From Litomosoides sigmodontis (taxonomy: Eukaryota > Nematoda > Chromadorea > Rhabditida > Onchocercidae): a stretch of 64,000 nt of DNA. Below the pieces are notes generated by a model that saw only the letters and a list, made by a program, of their open reading frames with translations, did no database searches and was not told the origin of the DNA. This document shows positions 1 to 13,211 of this stretch, piece after piece; within the stretch, counting starts at the first letter, position 1, and each line of letters starts with the position of its first letter. Location: the NCBI GenBank assembly GCA_963070105.1, contig OY718808.1, forward strand, positions 62,001 through 126,000, read 5' to 3'. Both the position numbers and the translations under genes were made by a program.

Positions 1-2094
1 TCAAGGTTGCAACGGAGAAGAAATCAGCTGATTGAACATTTTAGTAGCACGTCCAATAAGCCATCATCAATCGATCTGCGATGATTTAAGCGATGGTAAG
101 AAGAGTTGCTTTCTGCAGTTACTCAACTTCGACGAGCAGTGGCAGTGGTGGGGTGGCAGTACGGAAAAAGACCAAAAATTAGTTGGCAGTTGCTGTAGTT
201 TGAATCACTCGCGGAATCATTTGTCAGGAGGAGGTGAAATTGAACGCTACCCCACAGCGGCAGATGCAATCTAATCTTCAATTTTTCTTCGCCTACCTTC
301 CACACAAAGTCACTCCTTTTTCCTTCCTTTCCTTTTCGAAGACTCAAAATACTCAGTTACATCGCCGTATTCTCCTGCTTTTTTGCTTCACAGATCAACT
401 CTATTTTGATTTGAAAAGAGTTACTGGCTACAAAGCATCTAGGATGAATAACTATAACTCCCAAATTTATTACTCACTCCACATTCCTCGCATCCCCTTA
501 TTCTCCAGAACAACGACCGGAGTGAGAAGAAAAAGAAGGGAGTCAAACGTTGACCATAACAAATAACAAAACATTGATAAAAGTTTTCATCAAATGCAAC
601 GCTCAATTATCACCACTGAAATTTATAAGAAATAATTCCTTCCTGAAGAAAATGAGGAGGTGAAGGAATGATGACATCATTAACATGTGCATGCCAAGTC
701 ACCCAAGAGCGAGAAGGAGCTCTCAACAGAAGCACAAGCGCCTTCTGCTCTCATTTACTTCGGATCTGCTGAGGCTAACAGAATGAATGAATGAATGCAT
801 CATGCAAAACAGCTCAGCAAGTGCTCAATCCAGAAATAGCGGAGCAGAAGGTACACGACCGACTGGAAACTAGACATCAGTGGACGCGCTTTCCGCATTA
901 ACAAATCAGCTAGTCATTAAGGAAATTAATTAAACCTCGGGATTGTGCTGTCGTTACTGCACCTGTCGCTTGCCTGCTGTTAAATGATAAGACTAACGAT
1001 CAAATCACTGCTATGTGTTTCTACGATTTCTACATATCCATAACTTTACAATATATGAGATGTAAAGAACTGTCCATTTATGCCAAAAATGAGATCTAAG
1101 AGGGGGAGAGATCACTGCTTTACCGCGACGTCGCAGATGTACTAAACGAAGCCTCAAATCCAGAAAAGAGATGACTAATTACCAATAAAGTATCTATTTG
1201 ATTAAATGCAAACGCGTTGTGAATGATTGTAGGTTGGCAAGTAGAATGACCCCTCAAGGAAACCTTGCTATTCCCATAAGGTTTTAAATGCACTGCAATA
1301 AGATTATGGATATTCAATCCTGATGCTCACCAGACAGCGTGAATACCTTAGGTTCATTTACAGGGATCAATTTTGCCTTCTGAGTCGTCTAACATCTTCC
1401 TCATCATAAAAATAACTTCCAAGTACCTATGAAAGTTTGAAATATTAAAATGTTACATTTTATAAGTGATATAAATTAAGACGAGATGCACAAGTTGGGA
1501 AAATTTTGAAATAAATGGCCTTATATTTAGGATCCTAACAAGCAAATCACTGCGAACGCTCAATAAAAATTTTATTCACCATGCAAAAGTACAACACAAG
1601 GCAGAGACAAAATCAAATCCTTTTAAAGAAGAAAAAACCTCGAAATGAAATCTGAAATTTGAAAAGTTACTGACATCTTTTGGATACAGTGCAAAAAAGT
1701 CATACAAATAATTATAGTCATAAAACACTGTACAGATAATTTAATTTAAAACTTCTGGACAGCAACACGTGGAATTCCTGCGTGCTTCGAAAAGACAAGT
1801 TCTGTGGAAACTTGAGATAATTACTGCAGTTCGAATACTATAGCAGAAATCCAACGTAACTGCGCATTATTCACTGAAAAGAACAAGCCAAAATAAACAG
1901 TAAAAATCCAATATAGAAGAAAGAATTCCAATTCTTAAGAAATTATAAGTTTACCGGAGGCAATTAGAACCTCTGTTATACTACACGATAAAAAAATGGT
2001 TTTTAGCTAAAGAAAATGGACATAACGAAAATGGTTCTATAATATTCCCAAAGAAAAACCACCGACTACTCATACAACAACCGACCGTGAATAA
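1..2094. other. no gene seen (3' flank of GID8)
   Basis: I see no exon-like open frame with plausible splice sites and no family motif on either strand. Open frames here are short and of chance length. The right edge is the 3' flank of the minus-strand GID8-like gene. Confidence 0.5.
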
Positions 2095-4185
2095 TCAAAC
2101 AGTTACTTGTCCACTGAAAAGCCGTTCTAAGCTTTCCGGTGTGTCTTTATGCTTCAACACGTTTTTGGACCACAAGATCAACCGAAAAAGGTTCTCTAAC
2201 TTCGGTGCAGATGGTTTATTTAGAGCTTCGAGAATGGCACTATTTACATCATTTGCAACCTGCAAAAAATAGAAATGAACAAAATTAAGAAAGGTAACAA
2301 TTACAAGGCCCTTTTATTCGAATAATTTTCGCTGACCATGCCGTTTTAAGACTAAATAAGAAATCCGAAATAATGCTAACAAAATTTCAGTTTCCTATTC
2401 GTGACGTAGACATTTTAATTTTAATTAGGAATGGTAGGAAAGTGAAAACAATGGAAGAATTAATAAAAGATGAGGAAAACATCTTTATTAAATGTGAAAT
2501 AAATGATCAGAAAAAAAAGAAATGACTAGAGGAATAAACCTACTCTAGTATCATAAGAAACTCCTACCGGTCTTACTACATCACAAAAAACAATGACCAC
2601 TGTGATAAGAAACCAAGGACAAACCATCTGACGATGACTCATTTCTAACAGGTATGTATACGGTGAATCTTCAGGTTTTTCAAAAGCGATCATTGCAAAA
2701 GCCTTTTGCATTTCTTTTTCCATTTCAGGATGTGCATCTACTTTCTCAACAATAGACTGTGTGAAAGTAACGGCTTCCTCCACCTGAAAATCCAACATTG
2801 TAGGCAATGTAAAGTGAATAAATACATTTCCTCCATCCATTATGTATCTAAATATAGTCATTGTCAAAGGCAAATTCAGCCATTACAACCGCCCACTTAA
2901 TTCACGTTCTACTTTAGCTGATGGCTGCTTCATTAGTATCTTAGCTACTATCAATAAACTATAAATAAAAGCAATCTTATTAAATTTCAAACTGAGATTA
3001 AATATACGATCTAAACATATTGCCAGTTACAATGTTTCGAGGCATTAAAAAAGTGTTATGATAATAAGAGTGGAAAGTCAAAAAATGACTGTTAGCAGTG
3101 CGAATACTGTAATTGAATCACTAAATAAAGCAGTTTGTTTAAAAAAATCGCTCTGTGTAGTAGTGATTCGATTATAGAATCAAGCCTCCACTCACGATTC
3201 AGCAGGATATGATACTTCTTTTTTATCCATTTCTACTTTTTATCTTCTGTGGTACCCAATAGAGAACCAGAAGCTCAGAAAAAGGAAAAAGTGAAAGAGA
3301 AACTGAACCCACCATCTTACTACGAATAAGTTCAATGAGATGTTGCTGAAGTAAACGAAGATGAAGAACTGGATTGCGTTCCAACAAGTCAGGCACAACT
3401 CTCACAACCTTTTCGATTGCATTTTGTATCTAAAAATTCAAACTGAAAACTTAAATGAATCATTACCAGAGGTGACAAAACAGCTTATTCTACGTTTCTC
3501 TTATATTATCTCCTTTCCTCACCTAAAATCCATAAACACAAATCTTTCCATTATTCGTACATACCCAAAAACTATATTTAAGTTTTAATGGAAAAAACAC
3601 CAGTCTAAGTTAAATAACTAAAAAGCTAACGACTAGTAACCGCTGATAAAAGCCGACGATCAAAATTGTTAACAATGCACACCTTCCCTTCTACAATGTC
3701 ATCACGAATGCGCATCCGCTGATCCAGATTTTCAATCGCATCTCTCGGGAATGGTATAGAGGCATCTTCACACAAATATTCTGCTGCCTCCCTATATCCT
3801 TGCGAGATCAAATAGTCTAACACAAGAAATTTCATATGTTCTGGACTGAAAAAAAAGCATTAAGGCACTGTGAATGACTTTAAGTGACAATGTAAGTCTT
3901 CATCATAATGCCATTCCTAAATAGGCACACTCAGTGTAAAATCAGGTAATTTCCAAACAGATATTTCACTTAATGACTTTGTGATAATTTACAAATCACT
4001 GAGTTCAAAAGTCTTGCCATTATGTTATGAAGCTTAAATAGTGTACGCTACAGATATATAAAAGAAAAAACTAACGGTAACTCGTCCGCAATCATTCCTC
4101 GAAATCGATCGTACCATCCAGCAGCACCAGCTACGTTATTTGACGTTGTGCTGGCCGGAATCTCACCATTCCCACTTTCTTCCAT
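2095..4185 (-). CDS. GID8: GID8-like LisH/CTLH protein, CTLH/GID E3 ligase subunit
   Basis: Five phase-consistent exons on the minus strand: 4185-4076, 3845-3683, 3429-3313, 2783-2625 and 2259-2095, giving about 237 residues, close to the usual length of animal GID8/TWA1. The protein starts MEESGNGEIP and contains a tryptophan-tyrosine patch (GWYDRFRGM). A LisH motif follows (residues ~40-70, LVLDYLISQGYREAAEYL), then a CTLH segment (DQRMRIRDDIVEGK) and a CRA-like C-terminal half (RNPVLHLRLLQQHLIELIR; AFEKPEDSPYTYLLEMSHRQ). The stop follows SGQVTV. In other eukaryotes GID8 is a scaffold subunit that holds the RING subunits and substrate receptors of the CTLH/GID ubiquitin ligase; that role is family knowledge. 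The start is the first ATG of exon 1, followed by a good GTTAGT donor. Its 5' end faces the Maelstrom-like gene 1.4 kb away. Confidence 0.93.
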
Positions 4186-4388
4186 CTTCCCTGGAAATTG
4201 CAAATTCAGCACCACAGTGACTCATTAAAGACTCCGCATGCTGTATAGCAAGTACTTCATATCTCTAAGTGTTTTCGGAATCAATCCCTATATTTCGCTT
4301 CCTTCCAACATAACAAAGCCGTTGCTAGCCATCTTCATGGACTTTTGATGCCCAAGCTTTCTTTTAAATAACTATTCAAGTATAGGCG

Positions 4389-4402
4389 ACACGTGCACGT
4401 GT
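4389..4402. promoter_or_regulatory. palindromic double E-box upstream of GID8
   Basis: A perfect 14-bp palindrome ACACGTGCACGTGT holds two abutting CACGTG E-boxes about 205 bp upstream of the GID8 start codon, in the divergent GID8/Maelstrom intergenic region. CACGTG is a well-known bHLH-zip site. That it acts here is inference from sequence and position only. Confidence 0.3.
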
Positions 4403-5633
4403 TCAAAAGAGATGGAACATCATGAAATCACAGCTCCTTCGAAAACTTTTCCAAGTGTATACACACCTGTCCCATTAACTCACCGTCCAGGAAATAAGCG
4501 ATAAATCCCCCGGCAAAAGTCCCCCCCCCCTCCCGTAAACGTATCGGACAAGAATGACCTCTCGCTGTCGCTGTCAATCATCTCTGTCACTACGCCGCCA
4601 TTACTTCGCTACGTCAAGTCCCGCCTACTTCCATTTGGAAAGTGTTGTTAGTAATATGTATTCTACTGCATTAGAGTGAATTGGCGCGCTTAGAGACGTG
4701 ATACATACACGCCCACCGACGCACGCATGAAGTGTAAGTGAATGTACGTAATCACATATACGCTTGAAACGCAGAGATACGTGCAAAAGGACCACACACG
4801 CAAGAAATAATGGTTGTGGTGGACTGAAAATGATGTGCGGAAGGCAGCAGCCACAACTATCAACATTTGTATTTATGCATGTATAAGTGCGTAACTATGC
4901 AAATACATATGAAGTAGCGTTGTGTGCATGCGCATTTGTTCAAGTGCGTGAATAAAAATGTGTGAAGAAGTGAATGAGTTCATTGCATCTTGTCGTACGC
5001 TTCCTTGCACGCTGCTTCGGCTGGTGGCGCGAAACTGTGAGGTGAGGCATTTGCAAATGTTGCTAAGGAGCCAAGCTCAGGAGGTATGCGCATAAGGGGA
5101 AAGGCTTTCTGAGCGATACTGTGTTGTTGCGTCGACTGAACGCAGCGGAAATTTCGATGCATGGCAGATGAAGTGTGCTGAGCCAATTCTAGCATTCTAG
5201 TGACAGCACTTTTCACGTAAAACCTGTGATCTTTCCTGCGTGTGAGATCGCTGTGCTAAGGATGGTGGTAGAGGTGAAGAGCGGAAGGTTCGTTTTCCTC
5301 GAAACACACAACGAACTATCGGCTGGAGACAATGAGGGACACTTTGCAGTAGGATATCAAAGAATAAATTCACCCTGTAATGCTTTGCTAATCACTCCAA
5401 GTTCCAGAATGTTTGTCTAGCTCAGCTTTAGGTCTGCCGGGTGACAGGATGAAGGTAAGGTAAGAAGTGGTGCGGACAGTCCTTTGTAAACTTGCACCTC
5501 GAATATGGGATAAAAGTTGAATTGAAATGAACAAGGCAATAGCTGCTGAATCATAAACGTGAGTAGTCACTCACTGTTTAGTTCATCATTTTAAACGACT
5601 GGCAATCTCAGGGAGGCACAACCGTTAAATAAA
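4403..5633. other. divergent intergenic region, no gene seen
   Basis: Lies between the divergent GID8 and Maelstrom-like genes. It has a C-rich run near 4521-4535 and several alternating purine-pyrimidine stretches rich in CGTAC/CACACGC near 4700-4900. The open frames here have no domain or splice support. Confidence 0.4.
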
Positions 5634-8496
5634 ATGACGAAAAAACGTTCTCCCAACGGTTTTATGTATTTCGCTGGTGCTAGAAGGGCAGTCTACGAAG
5701 CAGAGAATCCAGGTGCACATCTAACAGCCAAGAAACTGGTTCAACGGGCTACGCGAGATTGGAAACTGATGAGCGAAGACGAGCGTCAGAATTGGCGTAG
5801 CGAAAGCCGTCGACGCCGTGACGAGGTGTGTGTTTCCTAGTGCACCGCAAACATTAGACTGCACTGTAATAAAGTGAGTGAGGTCGCTAAATTATTTATG
5901 AAAGCACTCCATATATTCATTCCTAAAATTCGTGTAATGTTGATTTCTCGAAGCATACTTCTGGCAGTGCAAAGTATTCCTTTGCTCTTTTCTCTTTCAG
6001 TTCTGAGAGAGAGAGAGAGAGAGAGGTAAAGAGGCCGTACTTTTGCGCATTTATTTTTAGAAAAAAAGTTGTCATTATTTTTTTCACTTTCCTTCTGCTG
6101 AGAGCTGTAGGCTGTTGTATTGTGCTTCTACACTTCAGTAGTAATGTCTGCGTCGATATCGCTTTCCACAATCTTATCCTTCAGACTCACGCTTCCACAC
6201 TTCCCACTTGCGCATTCAACAATTGCCGTATCATTTTGTAGATAGCAGCAAAGTGGAAATAAAACAATGTATAAGACAATTTAGAACGGTTAAGAAGGAT
6301 TTATGAGGGCATCCTCGTCGGGCCTTTATCATCACACGCTTGCTTTACTGCTGTTGAAAGGTTGAAAGAGGAAAGCTGAGCAACATCTCCTCTTCCACCT
6401 ATTTTGTACGGTCATAATTTGTACTTAAAGTTCTCTCTCTGAATATAAAGTAGGTTCGAATGCTTACAGCCAAATCAAAATTAAAAAAGAGCTTTTAGCG
6501 AATCGAATTTTGATACTAATTTAGTATGGACGACAAGTGTGCCAGACGCAGTCAATCTCAGTTTCAATTACGGCCAAGTCAAAAACGCGACCACTGTCCA
6601 AACTGGAACTGTCATTACAGCCAAAACCATTTTCCTGCAGACTTACAGAATCAAAGCGCAAATCGATCCGTCGCAATGTTTACCAGAAGTTGATTTGGAG
6701 AGAGAAGGAAAATATGGTTTGAATGATTTGCTACACATCTCGCACCGCACTGCACCTACCTTCTTGCATGCTACAATATCTTCTGCTCCGCACAGTACTC
6801 TGCTTAAATACATTGACAGTTCACTGGTTGAATAAATTACATCAGTTAGCGCAAGCAATATTGACGACAAAGAGTACGTGAAGTGTGAGTGAAGTACTGC
6901 TCCAGTTTCTTTCCCTTGTTAATATCGCTGTGTGCTATGCTTCACGTGTCAATTGAAGTAAGCAAAATTAGTCTGAATTAAAAAACTGATTGCAGACAGA
7001 AGCGCTTGTTAAGAAAAGATTCGGACTGCTCACAGTCCGACCACTTCGTATCTTCGAGTTAAGCAGTGCCGGTGACGGGCTAATTTGTCCACCAGTTGAG
7101 ATTTGCACTTTTGTGATGAGTCTAAATGAGGGAATTGTCGGCAGTCAGCGTATTCTAATACACCATGATTATCTGACCAATAATCAGTTTCACCAGTTCC
7201 CTCAAACTTCAGGTACGCTTTGTCGATTTAAATTTAATAGTTGAAATGTGTTTTTTGAATTAGTTAAAAATAATATCAAACAAGTAATTGATGAACTAGC
7301 TAGTGCTGCTTTGAGTGTTCCCGAAGAGCATCACTCTTGCACGTTTAAAAATTTTTTAAATCACAATTTAACTCTTTGATTGACGCTTTTAGAAAATGGT
7401 TTTTCCCAGTTATCAGAAATGTCCAGTCACTCAAATGTTCACCATGCATGTCACCGCATAGCAAATGAAATGAGGGGATGCTGGGCGAATCTAATACTAG
7501 TGCCGGCATCGCAATACCAAACTTTGGCTGCAAGTCTAGCCTGGATTAAACAAAAACGTGACACCGTCCTGGAAAGTAATTTAAAGAGAATTAATAACCC
7601 TCCCAAGTAAAAAAAGTAAAATGTTAAGTGTATTCTTCGAACTTCTAAATAACAGAGGTAATGAGTAGGTAGACTTCTCCAAGTTATTATTTTGCAACTT
7701 CCAGGAGACACGGCGTCAATCCGTGGAGAGCGCCTAATATGTATGGAAGATATGATTACCGTTATTGCACGTATCGTCGAGACCGATGTTGACGGTAGCT
7801 CAAGTTGGGAACAAAATATTTCTCCAAATTTTTGCTATGCATGCGACTTGCATGCTGCTGCACCTAGTACATGCGCAATGGTTGTCGGGAAGTCGGCATG
7901 GTACGTGCTAATCTGATCAGTACTACGAGAGACATTGTCAGTTTCCTCTTCTCCTATTTGTGCGGCCTATGAGTTCACTTGCAAGATCAACTCATGCCTG
8001 TACACCCTTCCTTCATTTGAATCATGCTCATATCATCTTATCGCAGGCAACAATTTCAGTCAGCACTTTCTTGGCATACTTCGAAATTTAGCGGACTGTA
8101 GTCACGGAACGCGTGAGAAGTGCATTTTTAAAATTAGTGACGCAAAAGTGATGCGTTATTTCAATCCATTTCCATTTCCAATGCGCCACAACCGCACCAA
8201 TCCATTCCGTATGGTATCTTATTGTAATCCGAAAGATAACCGTACCATCGATGATGAACCATTCAGTTTGATTCAGCTGCGCACACGTTCGTTTACAAAA
8301 ACATCACGTGGCTTTGCAATATTTGTTTTCACGATGATGTGTTGCCATCGATCATTACTTCCAGCTAGTTAGTGTTGATCATTACCTTTCAGCAGATAAG
8401 ATGGAATATGTAACGGAATGGTTAAACGCATTGGACATAAATACCGAAATGCTAGAGAGTGATATCGCAGAACAAAGTGGTTTTCAAACAAACTAG
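5634..8496 (+). CDS. mael: Maelstrom-like protein: HMG box plus MAEL domain
   Basis: Seven exons join in phase: 5634-5825, 6525-6716, 6996-7212, 7393-7575, 7705-7900, 8060 to about 8308 or 8367, and 8393-8496 (stop TAG), giving roughly 430-450 residues, the usual Maelstrom length. Exon 1 is an HMG box (MTKKRSPNGFMYFAGARRAV ... RDWKLMSEDERQNW). Exon 2 is a basic linker. Exons 3-6 read as the MAEL domain, a DnaQ-like exonuclease fold that has replaced its catalytic residues with a Glu-Cys-His-Cys zinc set. The Glu is in PPVEICTFVMSLNEGIV; the Cys/His/Cys are in CDLHAAAPSTC. The last exon ends SDIAEQSGFQTN. In insects and vertebrates Maelstrom acts in nuage and nucleus with Piwi in transposon silencing. 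The order HMG-linker-MAEL and the motif pair make this more than a generic HMG protein; the exon 6 donor (GTGGCT or GTTAGT) is unresolved. Confidence 0.8.
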
Positions 8497-9886
8497 TCAG
8501 ATGGTAGGTACTGTATTTTCAGTAGATCGATAAAACGCATGTGTCACGTAAAACGCATGCGCTCAGTTTACCATTTCATTTCAGCGTTCGAGGGAAAAGG
8601 AGCTTTTAAATGCTTCGCGACTGTACTGAGAACCTCTTATTCGCGAAACCAGCTGTCACATGTTTGTAGTGTCGCACCTACGTGTTTTCCCCCGACCAGT
8701 CACGCTTCACGCTTTCTCAGCTTCCTTCCCCTTTCTCTTCCATTCGCATTTCACTTATCAGGAAAGAACTCCCTTGTTGTCACTTTCCTCAGTATTTATG
8801 ATTGAAATTCAATTTCTATAGCAATAAAACGTGTACATCAGAGGTACTCAACCCTCACGTTGATAACGTCAGTGTGCCATAGGACGGTGACAAGTGTACA
8901 CAGGAATGCCGTGATCGAACATCTGAATCGTAATGAATCGCGCTTCTCGCAGTGTTTACGCATCAGCACACATAGGCAGGCCACCCATGAAGCTTTAGGA
9001 AGGATATAACGAGGGTGAAAGGTTAGAGGGAGGTTGGAGTGGAGGGCTAGACAGAGACAGGTTCATGAATTGAGGCTTCTAAGGGGTGACATCGGAAGAC
9101 GCTAAATTGGACGATCACGTTTATCAGTTTCTCTGCGCCTCATTCATCAGTTTTAGTTTAGAATCGTACGTACGCTGCAAGTGACTCGCCCGTTAGAGTA
9201 GGGTAGAGTGACGACGATGAGTTGCACATCACGTTGTACATCTTTTGTTTTGTATATGCTCGTTAGCGAACCTGCTGTCTGACTGGAAAGACATGCGAGA
9301 GGCAAAGTTCTCCAATTATGCAAATTTTACGAGCTATTATCCAGTCAATATCCACTGAAGAGAAGTTGTTATTCGCGCAGCATCGACAGTGACTTTCGTT
9401 TTCTCCAGCACTTTTTAGATTGCACTCCAATTTCATGGCTACCGTTGTAACCTGAGTAAGTAAGCTAGGCTATTTTTCGCTGTACAACTGCGCCGTCCAT
9501 TTGGCCATAACCAGTGGGTGCGGTGCTCAAGTGTGCTCACTTACGGTGTTGCTGGTGGATGGCTTAGGAGTGGCATTTTGTTTAGATCACTTCGAACACT
9601 TTCTCCTCATCCCTCCGGCCCTAGCACCCTTCCGACTCACAGTAATTCATTCCTTCTAATAATTTCTTCAGCACTCACTATTTCCCTCTCTTCCGTTGTT
9701 CAGTCGGTTTATAGTGAATGTAATTGATAAATGCGGTATTGAGAGAATTTTAGTTAGAGCCATTTCTTAGCCAGTAACAAGAGAAATTCCATCCAAAAAA
9801 TCACTCCTTTTTCATGACGTCATAGTTGCTCATTTGCATACGCCTTCTCATCCTCTCGCACTCATGCTCATGCTATTACGTTTTAG
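8497..9886. other. Maelstrom-CPEB intergenic region
   Basis: No supported exon. An AATAAA at 8823-8828 may be the polyadenylation signal of the Maelstrom-like gene. The remaining sequence up to the first CPEB candidate exon may hold the CPEB promoter and 5' UTR; no clear motif was recognised. Confidence 0.35.
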
Positions 9887-12800
9887 ATTTCTCCACGGGC
9901 AGCATTTTGTCCACGGTTTCCCTCCGAAGTCGAGTGGAGCTCGTGGCAGAACTCGGGAAATTTGCTATCGACGAAGGATTGGATTGCCAGTTCGGTATGC
10001 TATTTACGTAATAAATTCCTAGTTTCGCTCCCATATTCTTCGGCACGGCACATTCATCGCACGTAGTAGGAGGAGTGTGCATCGATGGAGGGCGGGTGGA
10101 AATTACTTACTAATTTGAATGAGAATCGCTTTCTGCCTGTTGTCCACGTCTTCTCTTGAAAGAGCCACCTCTTAAGGCTACACTACGCTATCCTGAAATT
10201 ACAGGGAAGCAACTGCTTTAAGTATTGACCAGAATGATGGCATTGGAGGGAGACGTTCGTAAAAGGATGACAATGATGAACAATCGTATTCAACGGCCAC
10301 ATCAAATAACAGCTTATCCAGTAAGTATTTATCAGTTGTCTAGCAAGGAGGGACATTGCTAAAGGCACCCAATTCCACATATCTTTCCTCCTTTCCTTCT
10401 CTTCCGACGAGTGAAGGAGGCGCGGGTTGTAGCAATAGCTACGTGAAACTGTCGCTTTAGCAAAAATGCTTGAGCAATCATTCGACAAACTTCGCTCAAT
10501 TGGTCAATTGTTAGTACTGCTACACCTGAATTAAGAGATGATTTTTCCCCAAGATGCGAATGCAGCTTTTTAAGGCATCACCAACCAAGCTTAGTCCACC
10601 ACGTAAGCCATCAGACGTGCGCTCACCAAAATCGCTTTCGGATGGAACTAATTCTTCTAGCTCCTGTTCCAGCTCTTCACAGCACCATTCTTACAGGTAT
10701 CTACCTGAAATCGTTCTGAATAGTACTTGCGAAAAGAATTCATTTCGCAAGTACTTACTTGTTGATGTGTGCTGCACAGGTTCTAGCCGTTTCATAGATA
10801 GGCACATGAAGTTCCCATCAGACCAACGTGTGACAAAGAAGTTTGATGTACTGGCAAGGAATTGGCATTCCTTATAAATTTAATTTCATGCAGTGGGCCG
10901 GTTCTGAAAATTAGCGATAAAGGCGCAACTGGCGACGGTAATGATTGCACAGCAATTAAGTCACGTGAGCAACTTTGCAAGCCGTTTTCTTCTTGGTCCT
11001 TGGCACCTTTAATTCATAACAGCGGTAATCCACTTGAAAATTTCCATATTAAGAGCTTTTAAAGGTGATGCCCTAAGTGGTCAGCGAGCTGTTCTCAGTA
11101 ATTACCGAGAAGCCTTTAGAGGTTGTGGGCACAACAATTTGCTGTTTTAATGTTGAAGAGAAACACTGCAGCGTGTTTGCCGAGTGGGATAGATTGTCTC
11201 TTCCAAATATCGTTTGACATTTGGAGAGAGTGATGACAACTTTTTTGAGAAATCAAAAACATTTGGCATCACTTCTTTTCGCTTACAGCAAAAATGGAAA
11301 CGAGTGATCGTCGAAATTTGTCACGCAACCCAGGTGTTCCATCCACTCCAGAAGCGTATTTCATAATGGATGAATCATTTGAAATTTTCGCCCGCAAAGT
11401 TTTCGTCGGTGGACTTCCAATCGATGTTACGGAAGGTGACGAAATTTTCTCATTTTTTTAATTGTAAATTTCGAAATTTTGTGCTTAATAACAGTAAGCT
11501 TGAGCCGACTAATTTCCATTTGGCTAACAATTGTTCTAGAAGACTAGGCCAGTCAGTATCGTTGGCATAGACGAACGAGGATTTATTCCTCTTCCCAATG
11601 TTTACTAACAAACTGATTGATCTTCTTCAGACGAAATAACATCAACATTTTCACAATTTGGTCCAGTGCTCGTTGACTGGCCGCGGCGTCCGGACAACGG
11701 TGTTAAGGAACGGTCTGCAGGTTTGTTGATTTCTTGTGGAAATATCGATTCCTTTGTTGTAAGATGCAGATAGTTGTTGACGTATCAGTAAGTTGTGAAG
11801 CATCGTAATTACACGTTGTTTTGTTTTCAGTACGTTACATGACTGGTTACGTTTTCCTTGTATTTGAAGATGAGCGCTCAGTGCAGCTGCTGGTGAGCAG
11901 ATGTCACAAGGAGGATGAGAAATACTATTTGTTTGTCTCAAGTCCAACGATGCGTGACAAACCGGTGAGTTACCGATATTCCTCGAACTGAGTTTTATTT
12001 CACACATCCGATAATAACCATCATTTCTCTTCTAAGGTACAAGTGCGACCATGGCGCTTAAATGATATGGAATTCATGCTTCGAGAAGACATGCCACTGA
12101 ATCCACGACGAACTATTTTCATTGGTGGTGTGCCTCGACCGACCAAAGCTAGTACGACCTAAAACATTGCAGCAGTAAATGAAAATTCGAGACTAGTTGC
12201 TTTGTGCCGCTTAAAATGCCCATTTCAGAAGAATTGGCACGTGTTCTAGATCATCTTTATGGATCGGTTTGCTACGTTGGAATCGATATTGATCCGGAGT
12301 TGAAGTATCCGAAGGGAGCAGCACGAGTTACATTCACTACTGAACAGTCTTTTATTGCAGCTATAAGTGGACGCTTTGTACACATTCCTCACGCCGATGT
12401 GACCAAACGGGTAACGCTTTCTTCATCGAATTGTAATTTGCCAATTGCTGCAGCATGTCACATCTCCTTTGCGGCGTACTTTCACCTTTTGCCATCTTCC
12501 GGCTCATTAGCTGACTTCAAATATTAGTAGCTTGTGCATCAGCGGTGCACAAGAAGATGCTTAAAAGCACATATTTGATATTCGGAAGTAAGTATGAGAG
12601 AGAAATACTCCTGTCAGGAAGTATATGTTCATCTGTCGTGAAGAAACAGGATGATATGACGCCGTGTTACACACGGCTCACTTAATATCTCCTTTTTTCT
12701 TAGTGAGGTTTATCAGAGGAGCAGCTTTTCAAAAGGATGCCGTTAGTTGCCTTTGCATCAAAACGAATTACACACATCTATAAGATGATAGATAAGAAGG

Positions 12801-13151
12801 GCAGCTCTAAAAGTCTCCTGACCGATTCCAAAAATTACAGGTCGAAATAAAGCCCTATGTAATTGACGAACAAATGTGTGACGAGTGTGAGGGTGCACAG
12901 TGTGCTGGTCGCTACGCGCCTTATTTCTGTGGTGACGTGACCTGCTTGCAGTACTACTGTGAGTCATGCTGGGACCGTTATCACTATGGCGAATGTTCTG
13001 ATGACAGGAAAGCTTCCCATAAGCCGCTGGTCCGTATTGGTGATCAGACTAAGGTGAGCCTTTTGCAATCTTTAAATAAAAAGCGGCACAGCAATACTGA
13101 AGTTTAGTTTCATTCATTTTACTGAAACTTAGCCAGCCAGTTAATTGCATA

Positions 13152-13211
<60 letters not shown>

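Noticed and set aside
6450..6465. GGTTCGAAT, resembling a tRNA B box
   Set aside because: No A box or cloverleaf fits around it; no tRNA or rRNA gene was found in the window.
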